From assembly GCA_034173665.1 (NCBI GenBank), contig JAXFDG010000097.1:1-13538 (forward strand): 13,538 nt of DNA, read 5' to 3'. The stretch's first letter is position 1. Every line of letters starts with the position of its first letter. The notes beneath the pieces were generated by a model that worked only from the letters and a program-made list of their open reading frames with translations, was not told the origin of the DNA and did no database searches. Source of the DNA: Arcanobacterium_A sp034173665. Its GTDB lineage: Bacteria > Actinomycetota > Actinomycetes > Actinomycetales > Actinomycetaceae. Shown here one piece after another: positions 1-6,129 of the stretch. The translations under genes were made by a program, and so were the position numbers.

Positions 1-559
1 CGCCAACAGCAAGATGCTTTTGTGGTTCTTTCGTGCGAATTCCTGCTTCACGTGCAATAAATGAATTAACGCCGTCAGCTGCAATCACAACATGTGCACG
101 AAGTTCATCTTCACCCGCGGAGATACCAACAACTGCACCATTCTCCTGAAGTAGGCGATCCACTTTCACGCCAGGCATTACAGTAACGCCAACTTCTTCA
201 CACTGTTCAATTAACCAAGCATCCAACTTTGCACGCAAGACTGTAACTGCATTAGCTGGCTGCGCAAGGCGCTGATCCCAGTAATCGATATTGAGTGCAG
301 AGCTCTCATTAACAAGGCTCACCACATTCCGCACAATCTTTCGCTCAACTGGAGCGACGTTTACAAAATCTGGGAATACTTCCTCCATTACGCGGCAATA
401 AAAAACACCGCCGGAAAGATTCTTTGAACCAGGTTCAATACCCCGTTCAACAAGGAGAACCTCTTTGCCTTCTTTTGCAATTTGGTAAGCAGCTACAGCG
501 CCTGCTACACCGCCACCAATTACAATCACGTCAAAATCGACGTTTACTTCTTCAGCCAT
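1..559 (-). CDS. fixC: FixC-like electron-transfer flavoprotein:quinone oxidoreductase family flavoprotein (N-terminal part, runs off the left edge)
   Basis: I translated the minus strand from an ATG at 559; 186 codons are visible before the edge. The N-terminus has a Rossmann FAD-binding fingerprint, VIVIGGGVAG (residues 11-20), followed by an acidic residue at the end of beta-2 in LLVERG (about 38) and the segment GSKNLSGG, typical of the FixC/ETF-QO family. The later pieces SVLR-like VTVLRAKLDAWL and ADGVNS also match my memory of E. coli FixC. In E. coli FixC works with FixAB to bring electrons to crotonobetainyl-CoA reductase. The Shine-Dalgarno is weak (GGA about 7 nt before ATG), and a 130-nt structured spacer separates the gene from fixB. 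FixX, the expected ferredoxin-like partner, would lie left of the window and cannot be confirmed. Confidence 0.9.
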   Translation of the reverse strand, partial: MAEEVNVDFDVIVIGGGVAGAVAAYQIAKEGKEVLLVERGIEPGSKNLSGGVFYCRVMEEVFPDFVNVAPVERKIVRNVVSLVNESSALNIDYWDQRLAQPANAVTVLRAKLDAWLIEQCEEVGVTVMPGVKVDRLLQENGAVVGISAGEDELRAHVVIAADGVNSFIAREAGIRTKEPQKHLAVG

Positions 560-582
560 AGCTATCCAATACTTTCTGCATC

Positions 583-610
583 TTGGGAGGCGGAAGATTC
601 CGCCTCCCAA
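583..610 (-). other. Strong 13-bp inverted repeat in the fixB-fixC spacer
   Basis: Positions 583-595 and 598-610 are perfect reverse complements (TTGGGAGGCGGAA / TTCCGCCTCCCAA), GC-rich in the middle and separated by 2 nt. In RNA the innermost pairs would open to give a usable loop. The minus-strand transcript has no U-run after the hairpin (GATGCAGAAAG follows), so it does not look like an ordinary intrinsic terminator. It sits about 24 nt upstream of the fixC start. A processing or mRNA-stability element, or a partial attenuator, is the likelier reading. Confidence 0.7.
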
Positions 611-674
611 ATCTTGCTTGCAAATCTACTTTGATTTCACAACAAAGGGTAATCGAAGTCTTTCCCGACTCCCC

Positions 675-710
675 TTAACCAATTAGCACTTAGCTAAGTG
701 CTGCGGTTAA
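675..710 (-). other. Extended palindrome covering the fixB stop codon
   Basis: An 18-nt perfect palindrome (AGCACTTAGCTAAGTGCT, 685-702) spans the last codons and the TAA of fixB. It is flanked by a second pair of arms, TTAACC (675-680) and GGTTAA (705-710), giving an interrupted stem. No U-run follows on the minus strand. It could be an mRNA hairpin that limits transcript decay or translation into the spacer, or a protein-binding dyad. Confidence 0.6.
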
Positions 711-1562
711 TGCTGGAACTACTTCGTAAATATCGCCAACAATTCCGTAATCTGCAATATCGAAGATTGGCGCATTCTCATCAGAGTTAACTGCTACCAC
801 AATCTTTGAACCGGTCATACCAGAGGTGTGTTGAACCTGGCCAGAGATACCAAGTGCAACATAAATTTCTGGAGCAACCTTCATGCCAGAAACGCCAACG
901 TAGCGATCCTTAGAAAGCCAAGCGTTGCCTTCTGCGAGTGGACGAGAACAACCAAGTTCAGCTCCAAGTACAGTCGCGAATTCACGAGCAATACCGAGAT
1001 CTGCTTCTTCCTTAAAACCACGACCACAAGCAACAATTCGCTTTGCACCTGCAAGATCAACTGCACCAGCGCCAGATTCCTGAACTGAAACGGTAGCTAC
1101 AGCAAGGTGTTCGCCACCAGCTGCAACTACTGCTGCAGCAGCACCTTCAGCGACGCCACCGCCTTCACCAACAACAACTGCGCCCGATACAGCATAGGTT
1201 TCAAGGTTGAGGCCACCGAAACGAGAAATTTCAACCGTATCAGCCGAAGCAGAAACACCACCCACAAGCAGTGGAACATTATTTGCTACTGCAACTGCAG
1301 CTGCCACAATTCGCTCCACGCTTCGATTTGGTGCGAACACAAGATCAGACTTTGCTTCTGCGAGAGCTGCAACAACTGCTGGAGCATACGCTTCAGCAGG
1401 AACACCTGCTTCAACTGCAATATGCAAAACTTCATCTACACCAGTAATTTCTGGCGCAGCTTCGGTGAGAGCAATTGCCTTCACAGAACCACCAACTGCA
1501 CGAGCCTGTGCCACGAGATTTGCAATGCTGTTATTAGTAGTAATAATCCATGCGTTAGTCAT
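690..1562 (-). CDS. fixB: FixB, electron transfer flavoprotein alpha subunit
   Basis: A 290-residue protein with the ETF-alpha architecture: an N-terminal Rossmann-like domain and a C-terminal FAD-binding domain. The classical ETF-alpha signature lies at about 233-259 (IYVALGISGQVQH, then GM and IVVAVN). SRPLAEGNAW (206-215) and NAPIFDIADYGIVGD (263-277) follow the FixB pattern recalled from E. coli, whose protein is slightly longer (about 313). With FixA it would form a dedicated ETF heterodimer that carries electrons to the CaiA-type reductase. The start has AGGAAA 8 nt upstream, and fixA ends only 34 nt before. The middle (about 95-165) is very rich in Ala, Val and Gly. Confidence 0.95.
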   Translation of the reverse strand: MTNAWIITTNNSIANLVAQARAVGGSVKAIALTEAAPEITGVDEVLHIAVEAGVPAEAYAPAVVAALAEAKSDLVFAPNRSVERIVAAAVAVANNVPLLVGGVSASADTVEISRFGGLNLETYAVSGAVVVGEGGGVAEGAAAAVVAAGGEHLAVATVSVQESGAGAVDLAGAKRIVACGRGFKEEADLGIAREFATVLGAELGCSRPLAEGNAWLSKDRYVGVSGMKVAPEIYVALGISGQVQHTSGMTGSKIVVAVNSDENAPIFDIADYGIVGDIYEVVPALTAALS

Positions 1563-1596
1563 CTTTTAAATTTCCTATTCTTATCGCAAGCCAAAC

Positions 1597-2358
1597 TTAG
1601 AGCACACCAGAATCGCGAAGTGCAGCAACCAACTGTGCAGCTGCATCTTCACCGGCAAACTTCTGCTGCTTACGAGCAACTGCTACTGGCTTTGCGCGAC
1701 CAGTCACTGATGCCGGGGTAACTTCAACTGCGAGATCACCAAGAGCAACTTGCTCAAGTGGCTTCTTACCAGCTGCCAAAATGTCCTTCATGCCAGGAAC
1801 CTTTACAGCCTGTGCATCGGTAGCAATTGCAGCTACTACTGGACCAGAAACCTTCACGGTACGAGTACCGGTACCGAAAGCGTGAGTTACAACCCAGCCT
1901 TCACCATCAGCGGTAATTTCAGTAACTTCTTGGAAACATGGCCATCCAAGAGCTGCTGCAATAACTGCCGGCATAATCTTTGCAGCTTCATCGATTGAAG
2001 AATCACCGGTGAGAACCAAGTTTGCGCCCTCAACCTTAGTTACGAGTGCAGCTAGCGCCTTACCTACTGTGGTGGCATTCCATTCAGCGGTAGCATCATC
2101 TGCCACAACTAATGCTCGATCAAGACCACGGGAAAGCGCAGCTTTCTTTGCGAGAGAAGAAGCAACTGCTTCTCCACCAACGGAAATACCTACAAGTTCA
2201 GTGCCATTTGCGTCTGCAACTTCACGACCAAGCTGAATTGCTACTGGGTCATATTCAGAAATCGCTGCCTTTGCACGTGACCAATCTACTACACCAGCGC
2301 CATCAACCGCGGCTTCCTGAGGATTACTAGCATACTTGTATGCTGCAACTACTGTCAT
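1597..2358 (-). CDS. fixA: FixA, electron transfer flavoprotein beta subunit
   Basis: A 253-residue ETF-beta family protein, close to the roughly 256 residues of E. coli FixA. Matching segments include the N-terminal YKYASNPQE region, SRAKAAISEYD, ISVGGEA, LSRGLDRALVV and VPGMKDILAAGKKP. The family binds AMP (or a second FAD in bifurcating members) and pairs with FixB. It is the first gene of fixABC, preceded by AGGAG 8 nt from ATG, and starts about 100 bp from the divergently transcribed tetR. In this context it would supply electrons to CaiA. The sequence alone does not show whether the complex bifurcates electrons. Confidence 0.95.
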   Translation of the reverse strand: MTVVAAYKYASNPQEAAVDGAGVVDWSRAKAAISEYDPVAIQLGREVADANGTELVGISVGGEAVASSLAKKAALSRGLDRALVVADDATAEWNATTVGKALAALVTKVEGANLVLTGDSSIDEAAKIMPAVIAAALGWPCFQEVTEITADGEGWVVTHAFGTGTRTVKVSGPVVAAIATDAQAVKVPGMKDILAAGKKPLEQVALGDLAVEVTPASVTGRAKPVAVARKQQKFAGEDAAAQLVAALRDSGVL

Positions 2359-2462
2359 TTGAGTTTACTCCTAATATCGAATTAATTACTTGGGTTAAAC
2401 TGGAAAGTATCTTCCTATTTCGTGTTACTCTCAACGACTCCTTCCGATGAAAGGTGAACATC
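2359..2462. promoter_or_regulatory. Divergent promoter/operator region between fixA and tetR, with a candidate dyad at 2402-2415
   Basis: This 104-bp gap must hold the promoters for tetR (plus) and, unless read through from upstream, fixA (minus). It contains an imperfect dyad, GGAAAGTATCTTCC, in which 10 of 14 positions match the reverse complement, placed centrally as expected for a TetR operator controlling both genes. The fixA Shine-Dalgarno (AGGAG) lies at the left end and the tetR Shine-Dalgarno (GAAAGG, 2449-2454) at the right. I could not assign convincing -35/-10 hexamers. Confidence 0.4.
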
Positions 2463-3116
2463 GTGGAACAAGTTACTGTGGATTCCACTCCACAAACGTC
2501 CCGCCCTGGGCGGCCGCGTGATAAGGCTTTGGCTTCCCACGTTTTCAACGTTGCTTTGCAGATTTACGGCGAAACTGGTTGGTCTGGCTTCCATCTCAGC
2601 AAAGTTTCCGCTTTGGGCGGTATTGGAAAGTCCTCGCTTTACTCCCGCTGGGGAGATCGCGACGTATTGTTGAAAGCTGCTTTCAGCAACCTCATTACGT
2701 GTCCCGGTCCGGTTGGGAACTCGGCCCGAGAAATTCTGATTCATGAAGCGGATTTCCGCCTTCGGCTCTACCTTGGCAAATACCGCACTGCAATTCGCCG
2801 TCTGTTCGTTGAAGCGACTCAAGCAAACGAACCAATTTTGCGTGAAATTTTCGACGACGTGTTCGTAAACCCCGTAAACGTTATCTCCACGCGACTTTGG
2901 GATTTCAAAGCCTCTGGTGAGCTGCATGAATTCACCTCCGTTGTGCGCTTGCTTGATGCCATTGAAGGTAGCGTTTTGATGCGCACCTTCTGCCTTCCTG
3001 AAGACTTTATTGAATGTTTCCTTGGGAAGGTTCCGGCATACGTTGAAGACTTGGTCGATGATCAACTTGGGCTGCCTCATCCTTCACGCCAAGCTGAGTG
3101 CATCCGCGACGCATAA
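2463..3116 (+). CDS. TetR/AcrR-family transcriptional regulator
   Basis: A 217-residue TetR-type repressor. After a basic RPGRPR stretch (14-19), the N-terminal helical domain contains the helix-turn-helix (about 42-61: FHLSKVSALGGIGKSSLYSR), followed by WGDRDVLLKAAF, the usual join to the ligand domain. The C-terminal effector domain is poorly conserved, so its ligand cannot be named; a CoA thioester or betaine of this pathway is a reasonable guess. I chose GTG 2463 because GAAAGG stands 8 nt upstream; an in-frame GTG at 2454 would overlap that Shine-Dalgarno. It is the only plus-strand gene in the cluster. Its 3' end overlaps the convergent MBL gene by 40 bp, and it is divergent from fixA, which it probably controls. 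E. coli uses the unrelated activator CaiF for this role. Confidence 0.9.
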   Translation: MEQVTVDSTPQTSRPGRPRDKALASHVFNVALQIYGETGWSGFHLSKVSALGGIGKSSLYSRWGDRDVLLKAAFSNLITCPGPVGNSAREILIHEADFRLRLYLGKYRTAIRRLFVEATQANEPILREIFDDVFVNPVNVISTRLWDFKASGELHEFTSVVRLLDAIEGSVLMRTFCLPEDFIECFLGKVPAYVEDLVDDQLGLPHPSRQAECIRDA

Positions 3117-3721
3117 GCACGCAACATCTGACGTTCCATCTCTGTACGAGTCAGTGGACCATGACCTGGGTAAACTGTGATTCCATCTGGAAGCTTTGCC
3201 ATACGATCGCAAGATTTCATCATCTCTTGCTCATCGCCTAGTACAAATTCAGTAGAACCAATCCCCCGGAAAAAGAGCATATCTCCAGAAAATAAAACAT
3301 TATTTTCCCGATCCCAAAGACAGATACTTCCCGGGGTGTGCCCTGGAGTATGGATAATCTCGAACTCTGCATCGCCAAACTTTAGGGTGTCTCCATCATG
3401 AAGGACCTTTTCACAATGGGTCACCACATAGGAACTGCCCTCTAAATCAAATCCTGAACGGTGTGGGTCTGCCATTCCGGCAACATCGTCAGCTCCACAC
3501 GCAACCCAAGCTCCAGTTGCGTCTACAAGCTCATTAATTGCCCCGATATGATCACTATGACAATGAGTAGCAATAATTCCAATTACATTTTTTGGGGCTA
3601 ACCACTGTAATAATCGGGTCGCCTCTGCCCCTGGATCAATCACGATAGTGCCTTCGCCTGAGGTAATGGCATAGCAATTAGCTTGATACATGCCAACTAC
3701 TAACTTCTCGATTTGATACAT
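3077..3721 (-). CDS. Metallo-beta-lactamase-fold hydrolase (glyoxalase II-like)
   Basis: A 214-residue MBL-fold enzyme with the complete metal-binding set: H53-x-H55-x-D57-H58 in THCHSDHIG, H128 in HTPGHTPG, D147 in SGDMLF and H187 in YPGHG. Length and motifs fit the short YcbL/glyoxalase II-like group, which often cleaves thioesters. The real substrate is unknown; within a CoA-thioester pathway, hydrolysis of a stalled acyl-CoA or of an acyl-glutathione/mycothiol-type adduct is a guess. AAGGA lies 9 nt before the ATG. The gene starts 17 bp after the yaaU stop, so it belongs to the same transcript. Its last 40 bp overlap the end of tetR on the other strand, and I see no terminator there. Confidence 0.88.
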   Translation of the reverse strand: MYQIEKLVVGMYQANCYAITSGEGTIVIDPGAEATRLLQWLAPKNVIGIIATHCHSDHIGAINELVDATGAWVACGADDVAGMADPHRSGFDLEGSSYVVTHCEKVLHDGDTLKFGDAEFEIIHTPGHTPGSICLWDRENNVLFSGDMLFFRGIGSTEFVLGDEQEMMKSCDRMAKLPDGITVYPGHGPLTRTEMERQMLRAYASRMHSAWREG

Positions 3722-3738
3722 TCCGAAAAGTCCTTACC

Positions 3739-5067
3739 TTAACGTCCAGAGAATTCGAGGGACCCGGTTTCTGCAAGGGTCTTTCCACGAGTTTCCGGAG
3801 CCCAAGCTACCGACACTAAGAAGCCAAGGAGCGAAATTGCAGCTCCAGCCAGCATCGTCGTGCCGATACCGTAATCTTTAATGAAGGTTGGCAAAACATA
3901 CATCGAAATAACTGTTGCAATTCGGCTCAAAGCCATTGCTACGCCCATTGCAGTTGCTCGAACAGAAGTTGGGAAGAGCTCATTCGGGTAGAGCCACTCA
4001 AGATTACCTGGACCACCTGAAAGAATTGCATAACTCACGAAACAAATCATCACTACAACCATTGTTGGGGCCGGAACAATTCCTAAAATTCCAAGAGAAA
4101 TAGTCATTCCCAAGAAACATCCGATAATCAATGGGCGCCGACCGATTCGTTCACACAGATACATTGCCGGGAAAGTACCGAGCATGAAGAACGTACCGAT
4201 AACAAGCTCTCCAAGGAGCGCATAACGCCCCTCGCCAAGACCAAAACCGCCAATAATTTGTGGACCGTAGGTGTAGAGTGCAAACATTGGAATTGCTTGG
4301 CACAACCAAATTGTTGCAATGAAAATAATTCGCTTTGCATATCCAGCCTTGAAAAGTACTGAAATCTTTGTTGGTTCACTCTTTTCTTCCGCCGGAAGTC
4401 GAACATGAGCTCCAAGTGTTTCGTGAATAATCTTTTCCGCCTCAGCTTCACGCCCCTTTGAAGCAAGCCATCGTGGAGATTCTGGGATACTCCACCGTCC
4501 GAGGAGGATAATAACGCATGGAATTGCGGAGCTGAAAAGCATCCAACGCCAGCCATTATCGATATCAACTAAGAAGAACCCAACTAATGCCGCAACATTT
4601 GCGCCAAGGTACCAAGCTGCCGCAATTAAGCCCATTGCCATTGCCCGATAGCGCTTTGGAGAAAATTCGGCAATCATCGAAGTGGCAATTGGATAATCAG
4701 CACCAATTGTTACACCCATCAAGAATCGTAGTACCAGTAATTGCCAGGCACTTGTAATAACTGCACAAAGCAGCGATAGCACAATAATCACTAAAAGATC
4801 GAGCACGAACATCTTCCGGCGGCCAATTAAATCGGTAAGCCAGCCGCCAATGAGAGCTCCAGCAAAGAGACCAACTAATGCCGCAACACCGAGCATTCCC
4901 ATCCAATGAGAATCTAGCTGGATATCGTTACCAATAGTGGTTAGAGCTACACCAATAATTGACAGCACATAACCTTCAAGGAACGGGCCACCTGAAGAAA
5001 ACGCAATAACGCGCTTCAAGAGCGGAGTCATTTCCATATCTTCAAGGTCGATATATTCTTTACTCAT
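3739..5067 (-). CDS. yaaU: YaaU-like MFS transporter (sugar-porter type, 12 TM)
   Basis: A 442-residue major facilitator with about 12 hydrophobic segments and sugar-porter-type motifs: GRRK in loop 2-3 (82-85), PESPRW after TM6 (195-200), GRRP in loop 8-9 (309-312) and PETRGKTLAE at the C-terminus (424-433). Its length and segments such as GGPFLEGYVL (26-35), GADYPIATSMI (122-132) and SGGPGNLEWLYPNELFPT (350-367) agree with E. coli YaaU as I remember it. YaaU lies directly downstream of fixABCX in E. coli, so its presence here strengthens the cai-fix assignment. The substrate of YaaU is not established; uptake or exchange of carnitine, crotonobetaine or butyrobetaine is inferred. The Shine-Dalgarno (GAGAAG) is modest and lies 6 nt from ATG. 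Confidence 0.88.
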   Translation of the reverse strand: MSKEYIDLEDMEMTPLLKRVIAFSSGGPFLEGYVLSIIGVALTTIGNDIQLDSHWMGMLGVAALVGLFAGALIGGWLTDLIGRRKMFVLDLLVIIVLSLLCAVITSAWQLLVLRFLMGVTIGADYPIATSMIAEFSPKRYRAMAMGLIAAAWYLGANVAALVGFFLVDIDNGWRWMLFSSAIPCVIILLGRWSIPESPRWLASKGREAEAEKIIHETLGAHVRLPAEEKSEPTKISVLFKAGYAKRIIFIATIWLCQAIPMFALYTYGPQIIGGFGLGEGRYALLGELVIGTFFMLGTFPAMYLCERIGRRPLIIGCFLGMTISLGILGIVPAPTMVVVMICFVSYAILSGGPGNLEWLYPNELFPTSVRATAMGVAMALSRIATVISMYVLPTFIKDYGIGTTMLAGAAISLLGFLVSVAWAPETRGKTLAETGSLEFSGR

Positions 5068-5116
5068 TGTTATCTTCTCAATGTTTCGGATTAGTTTTCA
5101 GTTCACTGTTGAGTGT

Positions 5117-5171
5117 GGTGGCTGGCGCAAGAAAAACTCACACAAGGACGTCCCACATTACGCCAACCACC
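5117..5171 (-). other. 11-bp stem with a 33-nt loop between the hydratase and yaaU genes
   Basis: In the 127-nt spacer, 5117-5127 can pair with 5161-5171. In the minus-strand RNA all 11 pairs form, with one G-U wobble. There is no U-run after it, so it is not an obvious terminator. It may shape or protect the mRNA upstream of yaaU. The rest of the spacer holds no open gene that I can support. Confidence 0.35.
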
Positions 5172-5194
5172 TCTTTGGTCACAAAAATCGCAAA

Positions 5195-6070
5195 TTAGCG
5201 ATATTCAATGATTCCCCAATTCAAGTGTGGCTTTGCGCCGGTTTCTTCAGCATCAGCGTCAACGAGCATGAAGCGAAGTTCACCTTCTCCGACCTTCCAA
5301 ATCTTGGTCTTGAGAGTGGTGCCAGGATGAACTGGTGAAGTGATGCGAGTCTTAAAACGAGTGATTCGCTCAGGTTCGCCTGGAACAAATTCGTTAATTG
5401 CATGACGCATCACAACACCGGCATAAGAAATTGCATGAAGAATTGGGCGTGGTTCGCCATTTTCTGCAGCATAGTCCCAATCGATGTGCTGTGGATGGTA
5501 ATCACCAGAAAGACGGTAAATAAGCGCCTGATTTTCTGGAATAGTTTCAATAACCTCAACATCAGCTTCTCGATCTGGCATCTCAACGATGTCCTTAGGA
5601 GCTGCTGGGCCACCCCAACCGCCGTCGTAAATCAAGCAATCCCAAGATTCATTTGTGAAAAGTAAGTTACCTTCGGAATCGTAGGTGTCACCGATATGCT
5701 GTGCAAGCAAGCCACGTCCTTCACCACGATCGTAAAGTCCTTCGAGACGAACCTTGGTTTCAAGACGGTCACTCATCTTTGTGATGTGCTGATGGAACTT
5801 AATATCAAAGCCCCAATGTAAAGAACCAGCATAGTTGTAGCCGTAATCGATGGTGCGGGTAACTTCAGAGTCAACGATTAACATTGCTCCGAACATTGGA
5901 AGTACCTTCAGCTGTGGATCGCGCTCATCTTTTTCATTGAGGTATTCTAAGCCGTCCTTGCCATCAATACCTGCACCACAACCAAGAGCAAAAAGCTCAA
6001 GATCGCGGAAAGTGTAATCGCGAACAAACGGACCAAATGTCTGGCCCACCATTTCTGTTTTAATTGCCAT
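5195..6070 (-). CDS. MaoC-type double hot-dog enoyl-CoA hydratase 2 family protein (probable stand-in for CaiD)
   Basis: A 291-residue protein built like the hydratase-2 half of peroxisomal MFE-2. The N-terminal hot-dog (about 5-150) carries YTFRDLELFALGCGAG and the segment LKVLPMFGAML; the C-terminal hot-dog carries the hydratase-2 motif at 184-200, IYRLSGDYHPQHIDWDY, followed by PILHAISYAG. The catalytic Asp (D190) and His (H195) are present, but the usual Asn of GDxNPxH is replaced by His (H192). The family hydrates trans-2-enoyl-CoA to the (R)-3-hydroxyacyl-CoA. Here it lies between caiC and yaaU, so crotonobetainyl-CoA/carnitinyl-CoA interconversion is the inferred job; in E. coli the unrelated crotonase-fold CaiD does this. 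I chose ATG 6070 because AGGAAAGG is 9 nt upstream; the ATG at 6079 would abut that site. Confidence 0.85.
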   Translation of the reverse strand: MAIKTEMVGQTFGPFVRDYTFRDLELFALGCGAGIDGKDGLEYLNEKDERDPQLKVLPMFGAMLIVDSEVTRTIDYGYNYAGSLHWGFDIKFHQHITKMSDRLETKVRLEGLYDRGEGRGLLAQHIGDTYDSEGNLLFTNESWDCLIYDGGWGGPAAPKDIVEMPDREADVEVIETIPENQALIYRLSGDYHPQHIDWDYAAENGEPRPILHAISYAGVVMRHAINEFVPGEPERITRFKTRITSPVHPGTTLKTKIWKVGEGELRFMLVDADAEETGAKPHLNWGIIEYR

Positions 6071-6129
6071 CTTTAGCATCCTTTCCTTTTTCTAAGGTTT
6101 GTTCTGCCCATCTGAACAGAAAATCTCTA

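Noticed and set aside
583..610. Calling the fixB-fixC hairpin an intrinsic terminator
   Set aside because: There is no U-run after the stem on either useful strand, and fixC must be transcribed past it; it is listed only as an inverted repeat.
1107..1721. Long plus-strand open frame antisense to fixB/fixA (about 204 codons)
   Set aside because: Its translation is low-complexity and Cys/Asn/Ser-rich with no domain, as expected from the antisense of Ala/Val-rich FixB; the minus-strand protein has clear ETF signatures.
2415..3080. 221-codon minus-strand open frame antisense to tetR
   Set aside because: No recognisable motif, no good ribosome binding site, and the plus-strand frame encodes a convincing TetR protein.
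6080..6129. Short inverted repeat (TGTTC/GAACA) between caiC and the hydratase gene
   Set aside because: Five-base arms with a 9-nt loop are within chance expectation, and no U-run follows on the minus strand.
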